From Streptomyces formicae (GTDB lineage Bacteria > Actinomycetota > Actinomycetes > Streptomycetales > Streptomycetaceae): DNA of 64,000 nucleotides. Made by a program: the position numbers and the translations under genes. Every line of letters starts with the position of its first letter. Within the stretch, counting starts at the first letter, position 1. The DNA is taken from contig NZ_CP022685.1 of assembly GCF_002556545.1 (NCBI RefSeq), positions 9,154,001 through 9,218,000 of the forward strand. Direction: 5' to 3'. Below, piece by piece: positions 56,101-64,000 of the stretch. The notes under the pieces are model-generated. The model did not search any database. It was not told where the DNA came from and was given only the letters and a program-made list of their open reading frames with translations.

Positions 56101-58982
56101 CCGCTGCCGCCGGTGACCCGGCGGAGCTCGGGCTCGGGGCCGTGGAGCACGCGGTTCTCGGCGGCGCGCTTCCCGTGGCCGACGGCGGGCCGCTCGTGCT
56201 GACCGGCTCCCTGATGCCTCGCACGCATGCCTGGTCCGTGCAGCACACGGTGCACGGATCGGCGGTCGTGCCGAGTGCCGTGTTCGCCGAACTGGCCGCG
56301 ACGGCCGCGTACGAGACGGGCTGCTCCCGGGCGACGGGTCTCGTCGTCGAGGCGCCCCTCGTGCTGCCCGAGAAGGGCGGCGTACAGCTCCAACTGGTCG
56401 TAGGGGCAGGGGAGGTGGAGGGCGAGCGGGAGTTCGCGGTGTACGCGCGCGGTGCGCAGGCGGCGCCGGACGCGTCCTGGACGCCTCATGCGCGCGGGAC
56501 GCTCGGCAACGGCGCGCCGGACCTGGTGGAGGACGCTCAGGCGGCGTGGCCGCCCGCGGGCGCCGAACAGGTCGGACTCGACGATCTTTACGCGCGGCTG
56601 GATGCCGTAGGACACGGACATGGCCCCGCGTTCCGGGCGCTACGTTCCGTCTGGCGGGCGGGTGACGAGCTCTTCGCCGAGGTCACCGTCGGTGAAGGCG
56701 AGGTCGGTGAGGGGGAGGACCGGCCCCTGTCCGTGGACGGGTTCGGGATTCACCCGGCCCTGCTCCACGCCGCGCTCCAACCGGCCCTGGCCGCAGGCTC
56801 CGACGGCGGCGACGGCCTGCCTCTGCTGCCGGTCGAATGGCGCGGGCTCACCCTGCACGCGGTCGGTGCCACCAGCCTGCGCGTGCGGGTGAGGCCCGTG
56901 GGCGAGGACGCCGTGGCGGTCTCCGCGACCGACCCGGACGGCGCGCCCGTGGTCACCGTGGACGCCGTACGGCTCGCTCCGGTCGGTCCCGAAGAGCTGC
57001 GTGGGGCAGAGGAGTTGACGCGGGACGCGCTGTTCCGCCTGGAGTGGGCCCCGGTGCCCGTCGAGCGGGCTTCCGTCGCCGATGCCCGTCGGTGGGCGGT
57101 CATCGGCACCGACGAGCTGGGTCTGGCCGCCGCACTCGGCCTGGGCAGGGGCGGTGCGGACGCGGCGGACACGTCCACCGTCGCCGTGTTGTCGTACGCC
57201 ACGGAATCGACCCCCGATCCGGCGGCGGACCCGGGCCTCGCGGACCGGGTGCGCGAGGTGACCGCGGAGGCCCTGGAAGTCGTGCAGAAGTGGGTGGCCG
57301 ACGAGCGCGCCGAGTCCTCGACCCTGGTGGTCGTGACCCGGAACGCCGTGGCCACGCGGGCGGGAGAAGAGCTCGGCGGGCTCGTCCACGCGCCGTTGTG
57401 GGGGCTGATACGGGCCGCCCAGGCGGAGTATCCGGCCGGACGGTTCCTGCTGGTCGACGTGGACGGGCGGCGGCCGTCGCTCGACGCGTTGGTCCCCGCG
57501 GTCACGGCGGCTCTCGCCGAGGGGGAGCAGCAGTTGGCACTGCGGGAGGGGGAGGCGCTGGTACCGCGGCTCACCAGGGCCCGCTCCGACGTGTACCCGA
57601 CAGAGACGGCTCCCGCGCACCCGACTCCCGCGTACCCGACGGAGACGGAGACCGACCCGGCGCCGGGCACCTGGCTCGTCACCGGCGGCACCGGGACCCT
57701 GGGCCGCCTGGTCGCCCGCCATCTGGTGACCGAACACGGCGTGCGCCACCTCGTGCTCGCGAGCCGCCGGGGCCGCGGGGCCGACGGCGCGGCGGAGCTG
57801 GCGGCCGAGCTGACCTCGGCCGGGGCGACCGTGGACATCGTGGCCTGTGACGCGGCCGACCGCGAAGCGCTGGAGGCGCTCCTCGACACCGTCCCCGCCG
57901 ACCGGCCGCTGACCGGCGTCGTGCACGCGGCCGGTGTGCTCGACGACGGACTCGTCGGCTCGCTCTGCGCCGAACAGTGCGAGCGGGTGCTGCGCCCCAA
58001 GTCGGACACGGCCCTCAACCTGCACCAACTCACCCTGGATCACGACCTGTCGGCCTTCGTGCTCTTCTCCTCGGCGGCGGGCACGCTGGGCAACGCGGGA
58101 CAGGCGGGCTTCGGCGCCGCCAACGTGTTCCTCGACGCCCTCGCCCAGCACCGCAGGGCGCGAGGACTGCCCGGGGTCTCCCTCGCCTGGGGGCCGTGGC
58201 GGACGGGCGAGGACACCGAGGACACCGGGGACACCGGGGGGAGCGGCGGCGGAATCGTGCCGTTCACGCCGGACGAGGGGCTCGCGCTGTTCGACGCGGC
58301 CCGGCACGGGACGGACGCGCTGGCGCTGCCGATCCGTCCCGACCTGCCGGTGCTCGGCGAGGCGGCGGCAGCGGGCGCGCTGCCCACGGTGCTGCGCGGC
58401 CTCGTCAGGACCGCGCGGCGCACCGCCGCCACCGGCGCGGGCGCCGACCGCTCCCGTACCGAACTCGCCAGGAAACTGGCCGGAGTGCGGCCCGCCGAGC
58501 AGACGCGCGTCCTGCTCGACCTGTTGCGCACCGAGGTCGCGGCCGTACTGCGGCACGCCACGACCGAGGACGTGGATGCGGACCGTGCCTTCAAGGACCT
58601 CGGCTTCGACTCGCTCACCGCGGTCGAGCTGCGCAACAGGCTGGCCGCCGCGACCGGTCTCACGCTGCCGCCGACGCTCGTCTTCACGTATCCGACGCCG
58701 ACCGTCCTGGTGCGTTTCCTCCTGGAGGAACTGGCCCTCGGGGCGGGCGCAGAGGAAGAACTCCCCGTCCTCGCCGAGCTGGAGAGGCTCGCCGACACCC
58801 TGGCGGCGACCGCGGCGGACGAGTCCACCACGGAGCGGATCACCCAGCGCATCGAGGCCCTGCTGTGGCAGTGGCGCGGCGACCCGCGCGGCACCCGGGG
58901 GGTCCTCGCCGGGGAAGCCCTCGACGCCGCCTCCGACGACGAGATGTTCGCACTGATCGACAAGGAACTGGGCGGCTCTTGA
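53196..58982 (+). CDS. Modular type I PKS 3: module 6
   Basis: 1,928 residues, a single module KS-AT-DH-KR-ACP. ATG 53196 is chosen over TTG 53181. The N-terminus has a longer disordered lead (about 28 residues) before the docking helix [18 protein letters not shown]. The C-terminal docking segment ends [18 protein letters not shown] and ACP are intact, but both reductive domains have lost key residues (see the module entry), so this protein should add a methylmalonyl unit and leave a ketone. It lies 45 bp after PKS2 and 99 bp before PKS4. Confidence 0.95.
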   Translation: MAETDTEQQAAERKATGRGATAGNGATSNEEKLLDYLKRATGDLRQSQRRLREMEAAQSEPIAVVGMACRYPDGVDSPDALWDLVAEGRDAITAFPADRGWDVEGQYDPDVARAAKNGKNYVSGGGFLRSATEFDAGFFGISPREALAMDPQQRLLLEGSWELFERAGIDPKSVKGSSTGTFIGFSSMDYGWEHQSIPEPVAGYFATGNFASVMSGRIAYTFGLEGPAVSVDAACSSSLVALHLAGQALRAGECSLAVAGGVTVMSTSIGYAEFCRQRALSPDGRCRAFAASADGFGPAEGIGLLLVERLSDARRNGHQVLAVVRGSAVNQDGASNGLTAPNGPSQERVIRAALRNARVAPEQIDVVEAHGTGTTLGDPIEAHALLATYGQRRPEERPLWLGSVKSNIGHTSAAAGVAGVIKMVQAIRHGVLPKTLHVEEPTPHVDWSSGAVRLLTESRAWPDTEGRPRRAGVSAFGISGTNTHVIVEEAPSDTGATAGSEPADNATGGRAAPGLTDTLVPWLVSARSERALRAQADLLATHAATGDASLRDIGHSLASTRAALEHRAVILAPDHETALAGLTSLATGDSTIPSHVVRGMATTTDPDERELTSKTAFVFPGQGSQWVGMAAGLLESSPVFAGRFGECDAVLRAYVDWSVVDVVRGVDGAPSLDDVVVVQCALWAVMVSLAELWRSVGVEPAAVIGHSQGEIAAAAVAGALSLEDAAKVVALRARAISDGLSGLGGMMSIALPAEAVRERIASFGARVSVASVNGPSSTVVSGDPDALDELLSSCEADGVRARRIAVDYASHSAQVESIREQVISALQGIEPRASEVPFYSTVTGSPLNTAELDAEYWFTNLRQEVRFDQTVRALLADGFGAFVECSAHPVLTVGLGETFEDTGSTTVYAQGTLRRDEGGPERFLTSAAEGYVRGLPVNWQSLYAGSDVRQVDLPTYAFQHQRYWMETDPAAAGDPAELGLGAVEHAVLGGALPVADGGPLVLTGSLMPRTHAWSVQHTVHGSAVVPSAVFAELAATAAYETGCSRATGLVVEAPLVLPEKGGVQLQLVVGAGEVEGEREFAVYARGAQAAPDASWTPHARGTLGNGAPDLVEDAQAAWPPAGAEQVGLDDLYARLDAVGHGHGPAFRALRSVWRAGDELFAEVTVGEGEVGEGEDRPLSVDGFGIHPALLHAALQPALAAGSDGGDGLPLLPVEWRGLTLHAVGATSLRVRVRPVGEDAVAVSATDPDGAPVVTVDAVRLAPVGPEELRGAEELTRDALFRLEWAPVPVERASVADARRWAVIGTDELGLAAALGLGRGGADAADTSTVAVLSYATESTPDPAADPGLADRVREVTAEALEVVQKWVADERAESSTLVVVTRNAVATRAGEELGGLVHAPLWGLIRAAQAEYPAGRFLLVDVDGRRPSLDALVPAVTAALAEGEQQLALREGEALVPRLTRARSDVYPTETAPAHPTPAYPTETETDPAPGTWLVTGGTGTLGRLVARHLVTEHGVRHLVLASRRGRGADGAAELAAELTSAGATVDIVACDAADREALEALLDTVPADRPLTGVVHAAGVLDDGLVGSLCAEQCERVLRPKSDTALNLHQLTLDHDLSAFVLFSSAAGTLGNAGQAGFGAANVFLDALAQHRRARGLPGVSLAWGPWRTGEDTEDTGDTGGSGGGIVPFTPDEGLALFDAARHGTDALALPIRPDLPVLGEAAAAGALPTVLRGLVRTARRTAATGAGADRSRTELARKLAGVRPAEQTRVLLDLLRTEVAAVLRHATTEDVDADRAFKDLGFDSLTAVELRNRLAAATGLTLPPTLVFTYPTPTVLVRFLLEELALGAGAEEELPVLAELERLADTLAATAADESTTERITQRIEALLWQWRGDPRGTRGVLAGEALDAASDDEMFALIDKELGGS
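53380..58735 (+). other. Module 6: KS-AT(methylmalonyl)-DH(inactive)-KR(inactive)-ACP
   Basis: KS Cys235 in [16 protein letters not shown] (Tyr808). DH keeps His1017 ([10 protein letters not shown]), but the catalytic Asp of [10 protein letters not shown] is His1191 ([10 protein letters not shown]). KR keeps the GGTGTLG nucleotide loop, the lysine (RPKSD) and serine (FSSAAG), but the catalytic Tyr is Phe1639 (QAGFGAAN). ACP Ser1806. Prediction: no ketoreduction or dehydration, leaving a ketone on the carbon next to the ethyl-bearing one. Confidence 0.87.
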
Positions 58983-59081
58983 GCGTCCATCCCGAAACCC
59001 GGGACCAGGCGCCCCCGCCAGGGGGGCCACGACCGCCGGGCGCCCCTGCCCACCGTTCGCCGAAGGAGACAGAGGGACACC

Positions 59082-62000
59082 ATGTCCAACGGCACTACCG
59101 AGGCAAAGCTCCGCGACTACCTCAAACGCGTCACGGCCGACCTGAGCCTGACGCGGCACCGGCTGCACGAGGTGGAGGCAGCGGACAGCGAGCCCATCGC
59201 CGTCGTCGGCATGGCCTGCCGCTACCCCGGCGACGCGGATTCCCCCGAAGAGCTGTGGGAGCTGGTCGCCGAAGGCCGCGACGCCATCAGCCCCTTCCCC
59301 ACCGACCGGGGCTGGGACCTCGACGCGCTCTACCACCCCGACCCCGAGGTCCGGGGCACGAGCTACGTCCGCGACGGCGGATTCCTCAGCCGTGCCGGGG
59401 ACTTCGACGCGCCCTTCTTCGGCATCACCCCGCGCGAGGCACTCGGCATGGACCCGCAGCAGCGGCTGATGCTGGAGATCTCGTGGGAGGCGTTCGAGCG
59501 CGCGGGCATCGCCCCCGCCACCGCGAAGGGCACCCGCGTCGGCGTCTACACCGGCATCGTGGCCACCAACTACGTGTCCCGGCTGCGGGAGACCCCCGAG
59601 CCCGTCGAGGGGTACGTGGTCACGGGCACGATGTCGAGCGTGGCCTCGGGCCGCGTCGCGTACACGCTGGGACTGGAAGGCCCGGCCGTGAGCGTGGAGA
59701 CGGCCTGCTCCTCCTCGCTGGTCGCCCTGCACCTCGCCGTGCAGGCCCTGCGGTCGGGCGACTGCGCCATGGCCTTGGCCGGCGGGGTCGCGGTGATGCC
59801 CATGCCGGACGCCTTCGTGGAGTTCAGCAGGCAGCGGGGCATGGCCCCGGACGGCCGCATCAAGGCCTTCGCCGCCCAGGCCGACGGCACCAACTGGGCC
59901 GAGGGCGCCGGAGTGCTCCTCGTCGAGCGGCTCTCCGACGCGCGGCGCGCGGGCCACCCGGTCCTCGCGGTGATCCGAGGCTCGGCCATCAACCAGGACG
60001 GCGCGAGCAACGGCCTCTCGGCCCCCAACGACCTCGCCCAGGAACGCGTCATCAGGGCGGCGCTCGCGAGCGCCAGGCTCACCGCCGACGACGTGGACGC
60101 GGTCGAGGCGCACGGCACCGGCACCACGCTCGGCGACCCGATCGAGGCCCAGGCGCTGTTCGCCACCTACGGAAAGGACCGGCCGAAGGACCGGCCGCTG
60201 CTCCTGGGGTCGATCAAGTCCAACTTCGGGCACGCGGGCCCGGCGGCGGGCGTGGCCGGAGTGATCAAAATGGTGGAGGCGATGCGGCACGGCCTGCTGC
60301 CGCGCACCCTGCACGTCGACGAGCCGACGCCGCACGTCGACTGGTCCTCGGGGACGATACGGCTGCTCACCGAGCCCGCGCCGTGGCCCGCGCGGCAGGA
60401 CCGGCCGCGCCGCGCCGGTGTCTCCGCGTTCGGCATCAGCGGCACCAACGCCCACGTCGTCCTGGAAGAGGCCCCCGGGGAGCCCGCGCCCGCACCGGAA
60501 GCGGCGGACGCCGAAGCCGATGCCGTCGCCGAGGTGTCCGGACTCACCGGGGAGCTGGTGCCCTGGCTGGTGTCCGCCCGTTCGGAGACCGCGCTGCGGG
60601 CCCAGGCCGCGCGGCTCGCCGCGTACGCCGACGTGAGGACCTCGGCCGACCCCGCGGACATCGGCCGCTCCCTGGCGCTGACCCGGTCCCCGATGGAACA
60701 CCGGGGCGCGGTCCTGGCCGCCGACAGGGACAGCGCCCTCGCGGCGCTCAGGGCCCTCGCGGAGGGCACACCCGCGCCCGGAGTCCTCACCTCGGCCGCG
60801 GCCCCCGGCGGCCGGGTCGCCTTCGTCTTCCCGGGGCAGGGCTCGCAGTGGCAGGGCATGGCGGCCCGACTCGCCGACACCGCACCGGCGTTCGCACGAC
60901 GGCTCGCCGCCTGCGACGACGCGCTGCGACCGCTCACCGGCTGGTCGGTGACCGAGGCCATCCGCGGCGGCGAAGACGCGCCCTCCTTCGACGACGTCGA
61001 GGTGGTGCAGTCCGCGCTCTGGGCTGTCATGGTGTCGCTCGCGGAGCTGTGGCGCTCGGTGGGGGTCGAACCCGCCGCGGTGATCGGCCACAGTCAGGGC
61101 GAGATCGCCGCCGCCGCCGTGTGCGGAGCGCTGTCTCTCCAGGACGCGGCGAAGGTGGTCGCCCTGCGGGCCCGCGCCATCCGCGAGGAACTCTCCGGCA
61201 AGGGCGGCATGGTGTCGGTGGCGCTGCCCGCGGAGGGCGTACGCGACCGCATAGCCCCCTGGGGCGAGCGCATCTCGGTGGCGTCGGTCAACGGGCCTTC
61301 CTCCACCGTGGTCTCCGGCGAACCCGACGCCCTCGACGAGCTGATCGCCTCCTGTGCCGCGGACGGGGTGCGCGCGCGTCGGATCGCGGTGGACTACGCC
61401 TCGCACTCCGCGCAGGTGGACGCCATCCGCGACCGGGTCGTCGACGCACTGCGGGACATCGAGCCGCGCACCTCCGACATCCCCTTCTACTCGACCGTGA
61501 CCGGCTCGGCCCTGGACAGCGCGGCGCTCGACGCGGAGTACTGGATCACCAACCTGAGGCAGACCGTCCGCTTCGACGACACCGTCCGCGCCCTGCTCGC
61601 CGACGGCTTCAGCCACTTCGTCGAGTCGAGCGCGCACCCGGTGCTCACCGTCGGCCTCCAGGAGACCTTCGAGGACACCGGCAGCGACGCCGTCGCCCTC
61701 GCCACGCTCCGCCGCGACGAGGGCGGCACGGGCCGCTTCGTCACCGCACTCGCCGAGGGCCACGTACGGGGCCTGCCCGTCGACTGGGCCGCGGTCTTCG
61801 CCGGAGCGGGCACCGGAGCCCGGCACGTGGACCTGCCGACCTACGCCTTCCAGCACAGCCGCTACTGGCTTGAGGAGCCCGCGGCCGAGACGCCCGCCGC
61901 CGAGCAGCACGATGACGAGGGCGACGACGCCGAGTTCTGGGCCGCGGTGGAGCGCGGCGACCTGACCGACATCGCGGCCGAGCTCGGTGTCACCGCCGAC

Positions 62001-64000
62001 CTGCCGCTGAGCGAGGCACTGCCCGCCCTGTCGTCGTGGCGGCGCCGCAGCCGGTCGCGATCGCGCGCCGACCGGTGGCGCTACCGCGTGGCATGGCACC
62101 CGCTCGCCACCGCCGACACCCCGGCACTGGAAGGCCGTTGGCTGCTTGCAGTTCCGCAGGGCGATCCGCAGGGCGAGGAGTACGACGACCGGGTCGCCGG
62201 AACCGTACAGGCCCTGGAGAAGCTCGGCGCACGGGTGGAGCGGCTTGCCGTGGACCCGGCGACGGCCGACCGGGCGCACCTGACCGGGCTGCTGCGCGAG
62301 ACCTGCGCGGGCCGGGAGGGACCGCCCGCCGGCATCCTCTCGCTGCTCGGCCTCGACCGGCGCCCCCACCCCGACCACACCGCGGTGCCCGCCTCGCTCG
62401 CCGCGACCCTGGCCCTCGCCCAGGCGCTGGTCGACGTCGCCGGGGAACTCCCGGTCGCGCCACGCCTGTGGTGTGCCACCGGCGGAGCCGTCTCCGTCGA
62501 CGCGGGGGATCCGCTCACCGATCCGGCGGCCGCGCACCTGTGGGGGCTCGGCAGGGTCGTCGCGCTGGAACACCCGCTGCTGTGGGGCGGGTTGATCGAC
62601 CTGCCCGCCGATGCCACCGACCCGGCGGTGGACGGGCTGCGGGCCGCGCTCACCGCCCCCGCCGACGAGGACCACCTCGCCGTACGCGCCGACGGCACCC
62701 TCTACGGGCGGCGGCTCGTGCGCGCCCCCCTCGCGGACACCCCCGCGCACCGCTCCTGGCAGCCGCGCGGCAGCGTGCTCATCACCGGCGGCACCGGCGG
62801 AATCGGCTCCCACCTGGCCCGGCAGCTGGCGCGCGACGGGGCCGAGCACCTGGTCCTGGCGAGCCGGAGCGGACCGGCCGCGCCGGGCGCCGCCGAGCTG
62901 AGCGAGGAACTGACCGCGCTCGGCGCGAGGGTCTCCCTCGTCGCCTGCGACGTGGCGGACCGCGACGCCGTCGCCGACGTGCTCGCGGGGATCCCCGACG
63001 ACCTGCCGCTGACCGCCGTGATCCACGCGGCCGCGGTCCTGGACGACGGGGTGATCGACTCGCTCACCCCCGAGCAGATGCAACGCGTGCTGCGCGTGAA
63101 GGCACGGGGCGCGGTCCACCTGCACGAGCTCACCCGGGACATGGACCTCTCGGCGTTCGTCCTGTGCTCCTCCTTCGGCGCCACCTTCGGACTGCCCGCA
63201 CTCGGGAACTACGCGCCGGGCAATGCCTTCCTCGACGCGCTCGCCGAGCACCGGCGCGCCCAGGGCCTGCCCGCGACCTCCGTCGCGTGGGGCACCTGGG
63301 CGGAGACCGGGATGGCCGCCGGAGCCGTCGGCGCCCGCGGCCGCCTCGAAGGAATCGAGGCGATGGACCCGCAGTCGGCGGCCGCCGCCCTCTCCCACGT
63401 CCTCGACCGCGAGGAGGCCACCGCCGTCCTCATCGACCTGCGCTGGGAGCGCTTCGCGCCGGTCTTCCACGCCAAACGCCCCACGGCGCTCTTCCAGCAG
63501 ATCCCCGAGGCCGTACGGGCGTTGGCGGCGAGCGCCCAGGGGCCGGATCCGGACACCGGCGGTGAGCCCGCCGACGGACTGCGGGCCCGGCTGCTCGGCG
63601 CGGCCCGCCACGAGCAGGAGCACGAACTGCTCGAACTGGTCCGCTCGCACGCGGGCGTCGTCATGGGCCACGTGACCCTCACCGGCGACGCCAAGGACGC
63701 CATCGACCCCGACCGCCCGTTCCGGGAGCTGGGCTTCGACTCCCTGATGGCGGTCGAACTCCGCAACCGCGTCGGCGCGGCCACCGGCCTCACCCTGCCC
63801 TCCACGCTGGTCTTCGACTTCCCCACCCCCGACGCCGTGGCCCGCCACCTGTGGGAGCAGATGGGGCTCGGCCTGGGCGGCGGCCCGCAGCCGGGAGAGG
63901 CGGAACTCGACCTCCTCGAAGCCTCGCTCGCGACGGTTCCCGCCGACGCCGAGGCGCGCGCGAGGACCGTCAAGCGGCTGGAGCGCCTGCTGTGGAAATG
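59082..64000 (+). CDS. Modular type I PKS 4: module 7, 3' end off the window
   Basis: At least 1,639 residues, open at the right edge. ATG 59082 follows AGGAG and GAGGG elements; the N-terminus has the docking helix [18 protein letters not shown]. The domains are KS-AT-KR-ACP, and the last visible residues ([16 protein letters not shown]) match the C-terminal docking region of the other PKS proteins, so the gene is probably nearly complete and encodes one module. It adds a methylmalonyl unit and reduces it to a hydroxyl. No thioesterase or further module is visible; chain growth must continue beyond the window. Confidence 0.94.
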   Translation, partial: MSNGTTEAKLRDYLKRVTADLSLTRHRLHEVEAADSEPIAVVGMACRYPGDADSPEELWELVAEGRDAISPFPTDRGWDLDALYHPDPEVRGTSYVRDGGFLSRAGDFDAPFFGITPREALGMDPQQRLMLEISWEAFERAGIAPATAKGTRVGVYTGIVATNYVSRLRETPEPVEGYVVTGTMSSVASGRVAYTLGLEGPAVSVETACSSSLVALHLAVQALRSGDCAMALAGGVAVMPMPDAFVEFSRQRGMAPDGRIKAFAAQADGTNWAEGAGVLLVERLSDARRAGHPVLAVIRGSAINQDGASNGLSAPNDLAQERVIRAALASARLTADDVDAVEAHGTGTTLGDPIEAQALFATYGKDRPKDRPLLLGSIKSNFGHAGPAAGVAGVIKMVEAMRHGLLPRTLHVDEPTPHVDWSSGTIRLLTEPAPWPARQDRPRRAGVSAFGISGTNAHVVLEEAPGEPAPAPEAADAEADAVAEVSGLTGELVPWLVSARSETALRAQAARLAAYADVRTSADPADIGRSLALTRSPMEHRGAVLAADRDSALAALRALAEGTPAPGVLTSAAAPGGRVAFVFPGQGSQWQGMAARLADTAPAFARRLAACDDALRPLTGWSVTEAIRGGEDAPSFDDVEVVQSALWAVMVSLAELWRSVGVEPAAVIGHSQGEIAAAAVCGALSLQDAAKVVALRARAIREELSGKGGMVSVALPAEGVRDRIAPWGERISVASVNGPSSTVVSGEPDALDELIASCAADGVRARRIAVDYASHSAQVDAIRDRVVDALRDIEPRTSDIPFYSTVTGSALDSAALDAEYWITNLRQTVRFDDTVRALLADGFSHFVESSAHPVLTVGLQETFEDTGSDAVALATLRRDEGGTGRFVTALAEGHVRGLPVDWAAVFAGAGTGARHVDLPTYAFQHSRYWLEEPAAETPAAEQHDDEGDDAEFWAAVERGDLTDIAAELGVTADLPLSEALPALSSWRRRSRSRSRADRWRYRVAWHPLATADTPALEGRWLLAVPQGDPQGEEYDDRVAGTVQALEKLGARVERLAVDPATADRAHLTGLLRETCAGREGPPAGILSLLGLDRRPHPDHTAVPASLAATLALAQALVDVAGELPVAPRLWCATGGAVSVDAGDPLTDPAAAHLWGLGRVVALEHPLLWGGLIDLPADATDPAVDGLRAALTAPADEDHLAVRADGTLYGRRLVRAPLADTPAHRSWQPRGSVLITGGTGGIGSHLARQLARDGAEHLVLASRSGPAAPGAAELSEELTALGARVSLVACDVADRDAVADVLAGIPDDLPLTAVIHAAAVLDDGVIDSLTPEQMQRVLRVKARGAVHLHELTRDMDLSAFVLCSSFGATFGLPALGNYAPGNAFLDALAEHRRAQGLPATSVAWGTWAETGMAAGAVGARGRLEGIEAMDPQSAAAALSHVLDREEATAVLIDLRWERFAPVFHAKRPTALFQQIPEAVRALAASAQGPDPDTGGEPADGLRARLLGAARHEQEHELLELVRSHAGVVMGHVTLTGDAKDAIDPDRPFRELGFDSLMAVELRNRVGAATGLTLPSTLVFDFPTPDAVARHLWEQMGLGLGGGPQPGEAELDLLEASLATVPADAEARARTVKRLERLLWK
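59190..63860 (+). other. Module 7: KS-AT(methylmalonyl)-KR-ACP
   Basis: KS Cys209 in [16 protein letters not shown] (Tyr772), methylmalonyl type; no DH; KR with LDD, catalytic Tyr1377 and a proline two residues later (NYAPGN, Pro1379), the B2-type pattern linked to an epimerised methyl; ACP Ser1554 in [12 protein letters not shown]. Expected product: CH(OH)-CH(CH3). Confidence 0.86.

Noticed and set aside
57977..61873. 1,298-codon plus-strand frame spanning the PKS3/PKS4 junction
   Set aside because: Wrong frame of both PKS genes; Arg/Gly/Ala-rich with no motifs.
56640..63848. 2,402-codon minus-strand frame across PKS3/PKS4
   Set aside because: No recognisable domain; spans two sense genes and their gap, a product of GC-rich third positions.

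Overview
The window is high-GC actinobacterial DNA, most likely from a Streptomyces. The signs are C/G-ending codons, divergent regulator/target pairs, a TTA codon in a pathway regulator, a mycothiol-dependent enzyme family, and a very large modular type I polyketide synthase (PKS). No rRNA, tRNA, CRISPR array or insertion sequence was seen.

Left part (1 to about 12.7 kb) looks like general accessory genome. It holds a BM3-like P450 running off the left edge, divergent from a TetR regulator; a deoR-HAD hydrolase pair divergent from an MFS permease; a SAM methyltransferase; a ROK-family regulator; a STAND/NB-ARC regulator apparently broken by a frameshift in a seven-base C tract; a one-polypeptide ABC exporter; and a DinB/maleylpyruvate isomerase-like protein. 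Several convergent neighbours overlap at their 3' ends.

Middle part (12.6-20.9 kb) is the flank of a biosynthetic cluster. A KAS III-like enzyme and a tandem-domain 3-hydroxyacyl-CoA dehydrogenase could feed C4 precursor towards ethylmalonyl-CoA. A large LuxR-family (LAL) ATPase regulator carries a TTA codon. A SnoaL-fold protein resembles the polyether epoxide hydrolases MonB/Lsd19 and keeps the Asp38/Glu65 pair. A P450 is divergent from the first PKS gene.

Right part (21.2 kb to the right edge) holds four co-directional PKS genes: loading (KSQ-AT-ACP), module 1 (KS-AT-DH-KR-ACP), 2 (KS-AT-DH-ER-KR-ACP), 3 (KS-AT-DH-KR-ACP), 4 (KS-AT-DH-ER-KR-ACP), 5 (KS-AT-KR-ACP), 6 (KS-AT-DH*-KR*-ACP, both reductive domains apparently dead) and 7 (KS-AT-KR-ACP). 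The line continues past the window; no thioesterase is seen. AT motifs predict a propionate starter, ethylmalonyl-type extenders in modules 1 and 5, and methylmalonyl in the rest.

Read collinearly, the chain starts with an ethyl-bearing trisubstituted alkene, CH2-CH(CH3), a methyl-bearing trisubstituted alkene, CH2-CH(CH3), CH(OH)-CH(Et), an unreduced ketone, CH(CH3)-CH(OH)-CH(CH3). Bis-epoxidation and opening of such a chain would give two linked tetrahydrofurans next to an ethyl ketone. That is the terminal half of a lysocellin-type polyether ionophore as I recall it. This is an inference; the flavin epoxidase, crotonyl-CoA reductase, remaining modules and release enzyme would have to lie to the right.

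Control: three CTAGGGGG boxes exactly 21 bp apart lie between the P450 and PKS1. Related boxes lie upstream of the KAS III gene and between PKS2 and PKS3, so they are candidate operators for the LAL regulator.
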